Positions 25,628 through 33,700 of a stretch of 64,000 bases of DNA are shown piece after piece (the first letter of the stretch is position 1; every line of letters begins with the position of its first letter). The notes beneath the pieces are model-generated. The model searched no databases. It worked only from the letters and a program-made list of their open reading frames with translations, and was not told where the DNA came from. The DNA comes from JBFWIW01 sp050253535 (GTDB lineage: Bacteria; Bacillota; Clostridia; Oscillospirales; Oscillospiraceae): positions 1 to 64,000 of the forward strand of contig JBFWIW010000004.1 in the NCBI GenBank assembly GCA_050253535.1, read 5' to 3'. The translations under genes were made by a program, and so were the position numbers.

Positions 25628-25803
25628 GAGTTTACCTCCCAGTCAGAAATGCTGAATATAGTAGTTTTATAAGCAAATTATTTTTGAATATACCGCGCAG
25701 TACGATATCATACAATAATGTATTTTATACTTTTGTCAGGTGATTTGCAACAATTGTCGATAGACTAACTGTCTGCTTTTTCATATTTGTCGTATTGAAC
25801 CTA

Positions 25804-25832
25804 TTGCCAAAAGACAAAAATAACTATATAAT
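25804..25832 (+). promoter_or_regulatory. Promoter of the small ACT-like protein gene
   Basis: TTGCCA (25804-25809) and a perfect TATAAT (25827-25832) with 17-base spacing, ~115 bases before the ATG at 25948. Nothing else is evident in the AT-rich stretch 25628-25947. Confidence 0.55.
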
Positions 25833-25947
25833 TATAAAAATAGCAAAATTCGCCAAATATGTGCCTGGGGAGCAGTTTAAGCGTAACCGAAGCACTTCCG
25901 GCAATAATATATAGATACAACTGTTAATTTGAAAAGGAGCGTTAAAT

Positions 25948-26193
25948 ATGTATTCGATTATGGCGGTCAAAATCAGCAGCAGAAACTCAAAAGCGCCGCG
26001 GGTTCAGGAAGTCCTTACAAAACATGGCTGTATTATAATAACCAGAGTAGGCTTTCATGAGACGAGCGAAGCGCAGTGCGCGACAGACGGATTTGTCATC
26101 CTCCAACTGCATGGACAAGAGAATGAAATTAAGGCGCTATATGACGAGCTGAAAGAGTTGGATGGCGTAACGCCTAAAATGATTGAATTCTGA
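25948..26193 (+). CDS. Small ACT/ferredoxin-fold protein (TM1266-like)
   Basis: 81 residues. The pattern MAVKISSRNSKAPRVQEVLT, then KHGCIIITRVGFHE and DGFVILQLHGQENEIKALYD, fits the small ACT-like fold of TM1266-type putative regulators found near [FeFe]-hydrogenase genes and the NikR C-terminal domain. Such domains bind small ligands. AAAAGGAG precedes the ATG. It is a single gene followed by a hairpin; no hydrogenase gene is in the window. Family assignment is tentative. Confidence 0.55.
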   Translation: MYSIMAVKISSRNSKAPRVQEVLTKHGCIIITRVGFHETSEAQCATDGFVILQLHGQENEIKALYDELKELDGVTPKMIEF

Positions 26194-26206
26194 GAAAAAG
26201 GCACAG

Positions 26207-26230
26207 AGGGGACAGTTAAAACTGTCCCCT
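26207..26230 (+). terminator. Hairpin after the ACT-like gene
   Basis: AGGGGACAGT and ACTGTCCCCT form a 10-base-pair stem with a 4-base loop 14 bases after the stop codon. The T-run is poor. Confidence 0.6.
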
Positions 26231-26235
26231 TCAAT

Positions 26236-26380
26236 GTGTGATTAACCTAATGATAAAAAGCGAGCATGTTTTCTGCCCAGCGGCGTTATCCTCCTAGGCG
26301 GGCGACAGCCTGCCGTCGTCGTCTGCCTTGCCGGACAAAAAACATGCTCGCTTTTTGTTTTCATCATCTCAATCGAATAA
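26236..26380. repeat. Structured intergenic repeat, copy 1 (second copy at 33262-33404)
   Basis: About 143 bases, sharing long blocks with 33262-33404, notably ATCCTCCT..GCGGG.GACAGCC.GCCGTCG and CGGACAAAAAACAT. Its ends are inverted repeats: AAAAAGCGAGCATGTTTT pairs with AAAACATGCTCGCTTTTT. There is no coding potential. It looks like a MITE-like element or a mobile structured RNA element. It lies between the ACT-like and ZIP genes. Confidence 0.8.
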
Positions 26381-26421
26381 TAGTATAAATGTACAGATTT
26401 TCTGAAATGTGGTGAAATACT

Positions 26422-27216
26422 ATGAAAGAAGCTTTATTATGGGCCAGTGCCGGTACCGGATTCACTTTTTCGATGACAACGCTGGGCGCAGCAATGGTAT
26501 TTTTTTTTCGTAAGTCAATGAGCGGCTGGATACAGAAGGTGTTTCTGGGTTTTGCGGCGGGCGTCATGATCGCAGCTTCGGTCTGGAGTCTCCTTATCCC
26601 CGCGATCGAAAAAGCCGAGGCCGGTGGGCAAATCGGCTGGATACCGGCAGCAGGCGGTTTTATTTTTGGTATTATGTTTTTATTGGGATTGGACAAACTT
26701 ATTCCGCATCTGCATCCGGGCACTGGCAAAAGGGAAGGCGTCGACTCATCAATGAAGCGGACTTCGCTTCTGGTCATGGCAGTCACAATACATAACATTC
26801 CCGAGGGTATGGCGGTTGGCCTGTCCTTTGCGCTTGCCGCCCAGTACGGCGGACAGTCGGCGGCCTACGTTTCCGCAATGGCGCTTGCAATCGGTATAGG
26901 GATACAGAACATTCCGGAGGGGGCCGCGATTTCGCTCCCCCTAAGACAGGAGGGTATAGGCGCGGGGAGGTCGTTTTTTTACGGCAGTATGTCTGGGATC
27001 GTGGAGCCGGTGTTTGGAATATTGGCGGTACTGATTTCGGGTTTTATCGCGCCTTATATGCCTTGGCTACTGTCGTTTGCCGCTGGTGCCATGATGTATG
27101 TCGTGGTGGAGGAACTGATCCCGGAAGCGCATCTGGGCGAGCACTCAAATTTAGGCACGTTGGGCGTTATGGGCGGCTTTCTGATCATGATGATTCTGGA
27201 TGTGGCTATGGGCTGA
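26422..27216 (+). CDS. ZIP-family divalent metal transporter
   Basis: 264 residues, eight membrane helices. The metal-binding helices IV and V are clear: TIHNIPEGMAVGLSFA and GIQNIPEGAAISLPL. It is of the bacterial ZupT/GufA type that takes up zinc and other divalent metals. A late helix carries VVEELIPEAH. The gene stands alone; the Shine-Dalgarno site is weak (GTGG) and the repeat element ends ~40 bases upstream, so the leader may be affected by it. Confidence 0.88.
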   Translation: MKEALLWASAGTGFTFSMTTLGAAMVFFFRKSMSGWIQKVFLGFAAGVMIAASVWSLLIPAIEKAEAGGQIGWIPAAGGFIFGIMFLLGLDKLIPHLHPGTGKREGVDSSMKRTSLLVMAVTIHNIPEGMAVGLSFALAAQYGGQSAAYVSAMALAIGIGIQNIPEGAAISLPLRQEGIGAGRSFFYGSMSGIVEPVFGILAVLISGFIAPYMPWLLSFAAGAMMYVVVEELIPEAHLGEHSNLGTLGVMGGFLIMMILDVAMG

Positions 27217-27491
27217 TCAAAGGACATCCTGATTAAATCCAACGTTACCGTCTCGGCAGGTGTAACGCCCCCACTATTCGTTAAAAAACTTGAAATAAAA
27301 CAATTATTCCTTTGTTTATTTGCCTCAATTGGGGATATCATACCCACAAATAAGGCACCGCCGTATTTAATCAGCGTGTCCCTGAACATGGCCCGCAGGC
27401 AATCGCGGTACATGACAAGATGCAGTTGAATTTTGCCGCTACCTTTGATATAAATTATTTAGAGATCGAACTGAAAGGGCGTGGATAGGAA

Positions 27492-28067
27492 TTGAATAAA
27501 ACGAAATCACGGGGTTCAATAACATCCAAAAAAGGATTTACATTGATCGAAATGCTTGTTGTCGTCGCGATTGTGGCGATACTTGTGTCGGTTTCAATTG
27601 CGATTTATGCAAATCAAAGGGAAAAAGCCGAGCAGGCCGTCCTTCAGAACAACACGCGGGCACTGTACTCGATCGTCACGTCTTATTCGCTGAATTACAG
27701 CAAGGACGAGTGGTATGGCGCTTGGGACGTGGACGGCGACTGGAGTTTGAACAATTATATAGAGCTTGAATACGAGACAACGCCAGACGGTACATATGAG
27801 AACAAGATCAATCTGATCAATCCATTCAGCAAAAAATTATCCATTCTGGATTGCGAAAGAACATATAGTTCAGGTGATGCCTATCGCCCCGCGGCCTTTT
27901 TAACGGCAACCGATTCTTATTCCTATACCGGCAGCGGGAGCACCAACAATTTAATCGGCACGATAGTTGTCTTCTTTAAAGTCAGCGAGGGGACCACAGA
28001 ATACATCGATTTTTATTATGTTAACAAAGACGGCAGTAAGTCTGACTTCACAAGGAGGCTTAGCTGA
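27492..28067 (+). CDS. Type IV prepilin-like protein (pseudopilin)
   Basis: 191 residues. The N-terminus is a class III prepilin signal: KKG | FTLIEMLVVVAIVAILVSVS, with cleavage expected after the Gly, methylation of the Phe and the Glu at +5. A GspG/PilA-like stalk and a ~150-residue globular head follow. The start is TTG at 27492, with AAAGGG about 11 bases upstream. No prepilin peptidase, assembly ATPase or other pilin is nearby, so it must rely on machinery encoded elsewhere. Confidence 0.8.
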   Translation: MNKTKSRGSITSKKGFTLIEMLVVVAIVAILVSVSIAIYANQREKAEQAVLQNNTRALYSIVTSYSLNYSKDEWYGAWDVDGDWSLNNYIELEYETTPDGTYENKINLINPFSKKLSILDCERTYSSGDAYRPAAFLTATDSYSYTGSGSTNNLIGTIVVFFKVSEGTTEYIDFYYVNKDGSKSDFTRRLS

Positions 28068-28188
28068 TGGTTTCCGCATTAGGCCATATCTGAAGTAATC
28101 CGTTTTCTTTGTATTAACAGGTAAAGGATGCATCATATAATTACCATGTAATTATTACCTTGTCTTTATTAGAAAGGGGGGCATTCTT

Positions 28189-28740
28189 TTGAAACTAAAA
28201 CGCTGGCATATCGCAGGGGTCATATTCACGCTGATATTGGGGACGCTGCTGCACTTTACTTACGATTTTTCCGGGCAGAATGCGGCCGTTGGGATTTTCA
28301 GCGCGGTAAATGAAAGCGTGTGGGAACATTTAAAGCTTTTGATAATACCAATAATTGTAATTTCTTCTATTGAGTGGTTTGTACACGGGGAAAAGTATAA
28401 AAATTTTATTCCGGTCAAGCTCTTGTCCGTTCTGCTTGGCATGGCCACAATCGTCGTGATTTTTTATACTTATGTTTCCGTCACGGGTGAGAACTATCTG
28501 TGGGCAGATATTGGTCTGTTTGTTCTGAGTGTCATTCTTGCGTACTTGTTCAGTTATAAAATGCTGCAGACAGAGCATTTTACTTCAAAGTCCGCAAATC
28601 TGGCGGCGGCATTCGGTTTTATACTCTTGCTCGCCTGTGTAATTGTGTTTACTTTCAACCCTCCGGACTGCGCCCTGTTTCAGGACCCCATATCCGGAAC
28701 TTATGGCGTATTTATGTATAATAAAGATTATATAATGTAG
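28189..28740 (+). CDS. DUF6512-like membrane protein
   Basis: 183 residues with about six membrane helices. The motifs FSAVNESVWEHLKLL and the C-terminal NPPDCALFQDPISGTYGV resemble the DUF6512 family of Clostridial membrane proteins of unknown function. The start is TTG at 28189, 7 bases after AAAGGGGGG. It is a single gene. Confidence 0.7.
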   Translation: MKLKRWHIAGVIFTLILGTLLHFTYDFSGQNAAVGIFSAVNESVWEHLKLLIIPIIVISSIEWFVHGEKYKNFIPVKLLSVLLGMATIVVIFYTYVSVTGENYLWADIGLFVLSVILAYLFSYKMLQTEHFTSKSANLAAAFGFILLLACVIVFTFNPPDCALFQDPISGTYGVFMYNKDYIM

Positions 28741-28802
28741 CCGAAAAAACGATAGGAAAATTAACACATATAAGCGTTCAAGGCCCTTACAGTTTAAAAA
28801 TG

Positions 28803-28833
28803 GACAAAAAAATCCCAGGGTTTCCACCCTGGA
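28803..28833 (-). terminator. Intrinsic terminator after the 25-residue ORF
   Basis: On the minus strand CCAGGG and CCCTGG (extended by flanking pairs) form a hairpin followed by ATTTTTTTG. Confidence 0.8.
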
Positions 28834-28847
28834 GTTCCTTCTGACTT

Positions 28848-28925
28848 TTACCTGTCACTTACGGCGTATTCTACATCTGCATAGATCATATCGTCTATAT
28901 CTTCGCCAGGTGTTTTTTTTATCAT
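28848..28925 (-). CDS. 25-residue acidic micro-ORF
   Basis: ATG at 28925 follows a GGAGGG site with 5-base spacing, the frame encodes MIKKTPGEDIDDMIYADVEY plus AVSDR, and a clean intrinsic terminator follows 15 bases after the stop. This complete expression unit in an otherwise empty stretch argues for a real small protein. It is acidic, with no signal or membrane segment. No family recognised. Confidence 0.5.
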   Translation of the reverse strand: MIKKTPGEDIDDMIYADVEYAVSDR

Positions 28926-29062
28926 GCAATCCCTCCTATTTATAAATTACCTATCATTATACAGCGCGAAACAGAATATGTCAATAGTGATAACTGACAA
29001 GAGCTTATTTAATAGAAAAAAATACACCTATAAAAGATGTATTTTAAATCTCATTATATATT

Positions 29063-29350
29063 TTATCTTTGCCTTGAAAAGCAATCGCTGCAGTATACCG
29101 GGCGGTCTCCGGACGGTTTGAACGGAACCTGTGTACGTTTTCCGCAAGAAGCACAAACAGCGGGATACATTTCTCTGTTTGAAGATCTTCGGTTATCATT
29201 GCGCGAACCATTTTTACGCGCTGCGCGGCAATCTTTGCAACGACCGGGTTCGCTGGTTAAGCCCTTCTCCTCATAGAATTCCTGCTCGCTTGCGGTAAAT
29301 ACAAAGCTGTTTCCGCAGTCTTTGCATACCAAGGTTTTGTCTTTTTTCAT
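29063..29350 (-). CDS. Double zinc-ribbon protein
   Basis: 95 residues with eight cysteines in two treble-type ribbons: LVCKDCGNSF with GRCKDCRAA, and AVCASCGKRTQVPF with VYCSDCF. The second half matches the CxxDRPVYCxxCF zinc-ribbon seen in small proteins of Firmicutes and Patescibacteria. Likely a nucleic-acid- or protein-binding adaptor; the exact role is unknown. The ATG is preceded by AGGAAAG on the minus strand. Confidence 0.75.
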   Translation of the reverse strand: MKKDKTLVCKDCGNSFVFTASEQEFYEEKGLTSEPGRCKDCRAARKNGSRNDNRRSSNREMYPAVCASCGKRTQVPFKPSGDRPVYCSDCFSRQR

Positions 29351-29365
29351 TTAACACTTTCCTAA

Positions 29366-29404
29366 CTAAAAAAATATGCTCTTGCGCTGAAAGCGTTCGA
29401 GCAT
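29366..29404 (-). terminator. Hairpin with T-run upstream of the zinc-ribbon gene
   Basis: ATGCTC and GAGCAT, with an inner GCGC/GCG pairing, form a stem followed on the minus strand by ATTTTTTTAG. It lies between the thi operon end and the zinc-ribbon start, so it may insulate or attenuate that gene. The rest of 29405-29626 shows no feature. Confidence 0.6.
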
Positions 29405-29626
29405 GTTTTCATATTATGCTGTTTCCTGATGTTTGTCAAGATAAATTTACGGGCTTCGCAAAATGGAGTAAAGGGGGCCATATCCAGCATAAAGAGCGAA
29501 TTGATGATACCGCGCGGGAGCTCAGAACGCGGTAATTAACCTTTTCTATTGCTGACTCATATGCGTTCATATATAAAATCACGTATTATCAGGACAGAGG
29601 CCCGATCTTGAATTTATAAACTTGAA

Positions 29627-29661
29627 GAAATCAGCAATCGGCATAACTGATGGCTGATTTC
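29627..29661 (-). terminator. Hairpin at the end of the thi operon
   Basis: GAAATCAGC and GCTGATTTC pair around a 17-base loop directly at the thiE stop. The T-run on the minus strand is poor. Confidence 0.4.
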
Positions 29662-30298
29662 AGTTATTTTTGATACTCCTGAACAATGTTTTTAGTTCTT
29701 CTGCCGCCCCGGCTATATCTGTCTGCGAGATAACGGCGGATACAACGGCAAGTCCGTCTATGCCGGTTCCCGCAAAATCGTGGACCGTATTTTTATTAAT
29801 ACCGCCGATAACGACAATCGGGATGGAAACGGCCTTGCGTATCCTTTTCAGCTCGTCCTTCGAGACAAGCCTTGTATCGGTCTTTGTGTCTGTGGGGTAC
29901 ATGGCGCCCACTCCGATATAATCGGCACCGTCCTTCATTGCCGTGACTGCCTCATCAGCTGTGGAGACGGACACACCCAAGAGTTTGTCTTTGCCGATGA
30001 GCTTTCGAACAATGCGGGCGGGCAGATCGCCCTGACCAACGTGCACACCGTCTGCATCGACGGCAAGGGCGATGTCCACACGGTCGTTTATGATTAGCGG
30101 AACATGGCTTGCCTCTGTAATTGACTTAATACTGAGGGCAGTAAGATAGAATTCCTGCGATGAAGCTGTCTTTTCCCGCAGCTGCACCATGGTGCACCCG
30201 CCTGAAATTGCTTTCACTGCTGCTTCCTCCAGCGTATCTGTGCTCATGAGATCTCTGTCGGTCACAAGGTAAAGGGTGTAATCCGTCTCAGATTTCAT
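29660..30298 (-). CDS. thiE: Thiamine-phosphate synthase
   Basis: 212 residues, usual length. It joins hydroxymethylpyrimidine diphosphate and thiazole phosphate to thiamine phosphate. Visible motifs: LYLVTDRDL at the start, MVQLREKTAS, PLIINDRVDIALAVDADGVH, VGQGDLP, GADYIGVGAMYPTDTK and the phosphate-binding VVIGGINKNTV. ATG 30298 is chosen since the family begins there; upstream codons in frame lie inside thiM. It overlaps the thiM end by 11 bases and is the last gene of the operon. Confidence 0.95.
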   Translation of the reverse strand: MKSETDYTLYLVTDRDLMSTDTLEEAAVKAISGGCTMVQLREKTASSQEFYLTALSIKSITEASHVPLIINDRVDIALAVDADGVHVGQGDLPARIVRKLIGKDKLLGVSVSTADEAVTAMKDGADYIGVGAMYPTDTKTDTRLVSKDELKRIRKAVSIPIVVIGGINKNTVHDFAGTGIDGLAVVSAVISQTDIAGAAEELKTLFRSIKNN

Positions 30299-31106
30299 TG
30301 ATATTCGCACTCTCTTCCATAAGATTTTCATCCAGCAGGCTGACAGCGTCGATAATCGAGCTGCGGAAGCTGCCGGTACCTTTGCCTCCTGCCGCATTAA
30401 AGGCGATTTCTCCTGCAATGCCCATGGCGGCGATACCCGCGGCGGCTGCCAGCAGAGAGTCGTCTGTCACGCCCGCAAACGCGCCGATCAGAGCGGTGGC
30501 CATGCAGCCCGTGCCGGTGACATTTGAGAGCATTTTGTGCCCGTTTTGTATAGTGACGGTACGTCTGCCGTCGGATATCACATCCACCGCGCCGGTTACT
30601 GCCACGGTACAGCCCAGCATCTGCGCGGTATCCTTTGTAATTGTAACGGCGTCATTGATGGAATCGGCCTCGGACGCGTCCACACCACGGGTCGTAGCCT
30701 TTAGTCCAGCCACAAACGACACTTCTGATAAGTTGCCGCGAAGAACGGAGAGCCTGACTTCTTTCAGAATGGTCCTTGTCGTGTCATTTCGCAGTTTAGA
30801 GGCTCCCGCGCCGACCGGGTCGAATACGACGGGGATACCGAGTGCGTTTGCCCTTTTCCCGGATGCGAGCATGGAGCTGACCGTTCTCTCGTTCAAAGTC
30901 CCGATATTGATAACGAGCGCGGATGAGATAGCGGTTATGTCCGCCGCCTCCGCCATGTCGTCCGCCATGATGGGGGAGGCCCCGATTGCCAGCGTGATGT
31001 TCGCACAGTCGTTTACCGTGACGTAATTTGTGATCTGGTGTACCAGCGGCACCTTGTTTCTGACCTCCGTGATCAAAGCTGAAACCTGTTTTATGATGTT
31101 GTTCAT
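30288..31106 (-). CDS. thiM: Hydroxyethylthiazole kinase
   Basis: 272 residues. It phosphorylates the thiazole alcohol (THZ) for salvage. Family motifs: PLVHQITNYVTVNDCAN, ASPIMADDMAEA, VFDPVGAGAS, RGNLSE and the active-site VTGTGCMATAL. An AAGAAGG site precedes the ATG. It lies between thiC and thiE; no thiazole synthesis genes (thiG, thiS, thiF, thiH) are in the window, so this operon makes the pyrimidine de novo and salvages the thiazole unless those genes are elsewhere. Confidence 0.95.
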   Translation of the reverse strand: MNNIIKQVSALITEVRNKVPLVHQITNYVTVNDCANITLAIGASPIMADDMAEAADITAISSALVINIGTLNERTVSSMLASGKRANALGIPVVFDPVGAGASKLRNDTTRTILKEVRLSVLRGNLSEVSFVAGLKATTRGVDASEADSINDAVTITKDTAQMLGCTVAVTGAVDVISDGRRTVTIQNGHKMLSNVTGTGCMATALIGAFAGVTDDSLLAAAAGIAAMGIAGEIAFNAAGGKGTGSFRSSIIDAVSLLDENLMEESANINEI

Positions 31107-31122
31107 TTGTATTTACCTTCTT

Positions 31123-32439
31123 TTAACCCTTTTGCTCCTGGCAGAATTCCACTCTATTGCCCTCCAGAATCTGATTTGTCGTGCGCATAGCGCACATCTT
31201 GCCGCACATGGAACAGGTGTGTCTGTCGGCCGGCGGGGCGCTCTCAAAATACTTCCTGGCTTTTTCGCCGTCTATTGCGAGGCTGAACATCTCATCCCAG
31301 TCGGTTCTGCGCCGTGCGTCACTCATCTTGTTGTCAAGATCCCGGGCGCCGGGTGTCCCTTTTGCGATATCCGCCGCGTGAGCGGCGATTTTGCTTGCGA
31401 CGATGCCTTCTTTTACGTCGTCAAGGTCGGGGAGGCGCAGGTGTTCGGCAGGTGTGACGTAGCAGAGAAAGTCAGCCCCATTTGCTGCCGCTATCGCCCC
31501 GCCTATCGCGGAGGTGATGTGGTCGTATCCTGGCGCGATGTCGGTGACAAGCGGCCCGAGCACATAGAACGGAGCGTTGTGGCAAAGGCGCTTCTGGAGC
31601 ATCATGTTCGAGGCGATCTCGTTCATCGCCATATGTCCGGGGCCTTCCACCAGCACCTGGACGTCCCGCTTCCAGGCGCGTTTTGTCAGATTGCCGAGTT
31701 CAATCAGCTCGCCGATCTGGGCGGCGTCGCTGCTGTCGGCGATGGAGCCGGGACGGAGGGCGTCTCCCAGGCTTATGGTCACGTCGTATTCCCTGAGAAT
31801 ATCGAGAAGATCGTCGTAGTACTCAAAAAACGGGTTCTCATTGCCGGTCATCGCCATCCAGGCGAAAAGGAGAGAGCCGCCGCGAGAGACGATGTTTGTG
31901 AGTCGCTTTTCACGCATAAAGCCATCCACGGCTCGCCGGTTTATTCCGGCGTGGATGGTCATAAAATCGACGCCCTCTTTAGCGTGGGCCTCCACAACTT
32001 TCAAAAAATCCTGTGCTGTAATTTCCATAAGGTCCTTTTCGAGATAGCCTATGGCGTCGTACATCGGAACGGTGCCGATCATGGCGGGGGAGAGGGCGAT
32101 GAGTTCTTTGCGGAAGGTGTTGGTCTTCCCGTAGTTGCTCAAATCCATGATCGCCTCACAGCCGAACCGGATCGCTAGCTTTACCTTATCCATTTCGACC
32201 TGATAATCCCTGCAGTCGCCGGAGATGCCGAGATTTACGTTGATTTTTGTTTTAAGGCCCGTTCCGATACCTTCTGCGGACAGGGAAGTGTGGCAGATGT
32301 TCGCAGGAACGGCGACCTGGCCGCAGGCGACAAGTTCACGTATCCGCTCCGGCAGGAGATTCTCCTTTTTTGCGACGATCTCCATTTCTTTTGTGATGCA
32401 GCCGTTTTTAGCGGCCTCCATCTGAGTTTTAAAGTTCAT
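31123..32439 (-). CDS. thiC: Phosphomethylpyrimidine synthase (radical SAM)
   Basis: 438 residues, the short ThiC form of anaerobes. It rearranges 5-aminoimidazole ribotide to the thiamine pyrimidine. Motifs: FMTIHAGINRR, RGGSLLFAWM, SLGDALRPGS, EGPGHMAMNEI and GPLVTDIAPGYDHITSAIGG in part. The C-terminal cluster motif reads CSMCGKMC (C-x2-C-x3-C), one residue shorter than the CX2CX4C of the long form. The start overlaps the thiD stop by four bases (ATGA). Confidence 0.95.
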   Translation of the reverse strand: MNFKTQMEAAKNGCITKEMEIVAKKENLLPERIRELVACGQVAVPANICHTSLSAEGIGTGLKTKINVNLGISGDCRDYQVEMDKVKLAIRFGCEAIMDLSNYGKTNTFRKELIALSPAMIGTVPMYDAIGYLEKDLMEITAQDFLKVVEAHAKEGVDFMTIHAGINRRAVDGFMREKRLTNIVSRGGSLLFAWMAMTGNENPFFEYYDDLLDILREYDVTISLGDALRPGSIADSSDAAQIGELIELGNLTKRAWKRDVQVLVEGPGHMAMNEIASNMMLQKRLCHNAPFYVLGPLVTDIAPGYDHITSAIGGAIAAANGADFLCYVTPAEHLRLPDLDDVKEGIVASKIAAHAADIAKGTPGARDLDNKMSDARRRTDWDEMFSLAIDGEKARKYFESAPPADRHTCSMCGKMCAMRTTNQILEGNRVEFCQEQKG

Positions 32440-33239
32440 AAATTCAGTCCTCCGTTTTTATATAATTGATAAAAGTGATTGGTCGGCCCGTGTCCTTTTC
32501 CGATTGGCAGAGCGTGTCTAATGGCTGTAGTTATGTACGTCTTTGCCGCTGATACGGCATCTGTGATCTCCAATCCGTTTGCCAGATTTGCGGCGATTGA
32601 CGAAGATAAGGTGCAGCCCGTCCCGTGGGTGTTTTTTGTCTGGACGCGCTCGTTCGGATAAGCGTTAAAATGCTCGCCGTCATATAGGATATCCACGGCA
32701 TCACCGGCGAGGTGTCCGCCCTTTATGAGCACATTTTTCGCGCCCATTTTTGAAATCAGTTCGGCGGCTTTCTTCATCTCACCGATGCCAGTGATTTTCA
32801 GCCCGGTGATGGCCTCTGCCTCGGGGATATTTGGGGTCAGCACGAAGGCAAGCGGAATGATTTCGCTTTTAAGTGTATCGAGCGCGTCCTCCCGCATCAG
32901 CGCGCACCCGCCTTTCGCGACCATAACCGGATCAATGACAGGATTTGGCGGGCCGTATTTTCGGAGCTTTCCGGCAACGGCCTTCATAGTGCCGGCGTTT
33001 GAAAGCATTCCCACCTTCACTCCATCTACCCTTATATCCTCGAACACGGCCTCCAGCTGATCCTCTATGATACCGATGTCAATGTCCTGAATTGCAATAA
33101 CCCGGCTTGTGTTTTCCGCCACGACGGAAACGATAACGCTCATCCCATAAGCCCTGTGAGCCGCAAAGGTTTTGAGATCCGCCTGAATTCCGGCGCCTCC
33201 GCTGCAGTCTGAGCCTGCTATGGTCAGTAGATTTTTCAT
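32436..33239 (-). CDS. thiD: Hydroxymethylpyrimidine / phosphomethylpyrimidine kinase
   Basis: 267 residues, ribokinase fold. It phosphorylates HMP and HMP-P. Motifs: LTIAGSDCSGGAGIQADLKT, VIDPVMVAKGG, LTPNIPEAE, LIKGGHL and the anion-hole TKNTHGTGCTLSS. First gene of the operon; AGGAG(A) precedes the ATG. Its leader carries two TPP riboswitches and the repeat element at 33262-33404. Confidence 0.95.
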   Translation of the reverse strand: MKNLLTIAGSDCSGGAGIQADLKTFAAHRAYGMSVIVSVVAENTSRVIAIQDIDIGIIEDQLEAVFEDIRVDGVKVGMLSNAGTMKAVAGKLRKYGPPNPVIDPVMVAKGGCALMREDALDTLKSEIIPLAFVLTPNIPEAEAITGLKITGIGEMKKAAELISKMGAKNVLIKGGHLAGDAVDILYDGEHFNAYPNERVQTKNTHGTGCTLSSSIAANLANGLEITDAVSAAKTYITTAIRHALPIGKGHGPTNHFYQLYKNGGLNL

Positions 33240-33261
33240 TGCAGTTCTCCTTTCCTTACTA

Positions 33262-33404
33262 CTATTTGATTAACCTGATGATAAAAACGGTCTGTTTTCC
33301 GCCCGACGGCAATCCTCCTGCGCGGGAGACAGCCCGCCGTCGCCGTCTGCCTTGACGGACAAAAAACATACTCGCTTTTTATTTTCATCATCGCAATCAA
33401 ATAG
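33262..33404. repeat. Structured intergenic repeat, copy 2 (first copy at 26236-26380)
   Basis: 143 bases bounded by a perfect 10-base inverted repeat, CTATTTGATT and AATCAAATAG. Inside, GACGGC/GCCGTC encloses a CTCC/GGAG hairpin, and CCGTC/GACGG forms another. The 3' half is nearly identical to copy 1; the 5' arm has diverged, so the long outer stem of copy 1 is partly lost here. It lies in the thi operon leader between the second riboswitch terminator and the thiD start. Confidence 0.8.
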
Positions 33405-33411
33405 AAGTATC

Positions 33412-33444
33412 AAAACAAAAATGCCCGGCTATGAAGCCAAGCAT
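33412..33444 (-). terminator. Terminator of the thiD-proximal TPP riboswitch
   Basis: On the minus strand ATGCTTGGCT and AGCCGGGCAT pair fully (with G-U pairs) around TCAT and are followed by TTTTGTTTTG. It lies ~25 bases after the aptamer. Confidence 0.85.
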
Positions 33445-33467
33445 CTGTAATTTACGTTATCAATGTT

Positions 33468-33546
33468 TGCTTCCCTACCACGGTGTTAACCGTCAGGTTC
33501 AAGGGGTCAGGTTTTAACCTTCTCAACTGCAAGCAGTTCCCCCGCA
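33468..33546 (-). ncRNA. TPP riboswitch, thiD-proximal copy
   Basis: The minus strand shows the TPP (THI) aptamer: a GGGGGAACTGC start, TTGCAGTTGAGAAGG in place of the usual CTGAGA block, then CCCCTTGAACCTGA, GGTTAACACC and the closing GTAGGGAAG. A terminator follows, then thiD. Thiamine pyrophosphate binding would favour the terminator and stop thi operon transcription. Confidence 0.93.
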
Positions 33547-33561
33547 AATATTCAGTTTTAT

Positions 33562-33599
33562 GAAAAAAAGAAAGCGCCCGCCTGAAAGGTGAGCGCTTC
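33562..33599 (-). terminator. Terminator of the upstream TPP riboswitch
   Basis: On the minus strand AAGCGCTCACC and GGCGGGCGCTT pair with one mismatch, followed by TCTTTTTTTC. It lies between the two aptamers. Confidence 0.85.
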
Positions 33600-33615
33600 A
33601 ATACTCCCGTTATAT

Positions 33616-33692
33616 CGCTCCCTACCACGGTGTTAACCGTCAGGTTCAAAGGGTCAGGTTTTAACCTTCTCAACTGCAAGCAGTTCCCCTGT
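33616..33692 (-). ncRNA. TPP riboswitch, promoter-proximal copy
   Basis: A second THI aptamer almost identical to the one at 33468-33546: GGGGAACTGC, GTTGAGAAGG, CCCTTTGAACCTGA, GGTTAACACC, GTAGGGAGC. It begins ~8 bases after the -10 box, so it starts at the expected 5' end of the transcript. Each aptamer has its own terminator, giving two serial switches for the same ligand. Confidence 0.93.
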
Positions 33693-33700
33693 TTTTTTGT

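Noticed and set aside
26236..26380. Repeat element considered as a plain terminator
   Set aside because: It is too long and branched, recurs at 33262-33404 with conserved loop sequence, and has inverted-repeat ends.
31030..32178. 382-codon plus-strand ORF
   Set aside because: Antisense to thiC and thiM; no recognisable domain or ribosome site.
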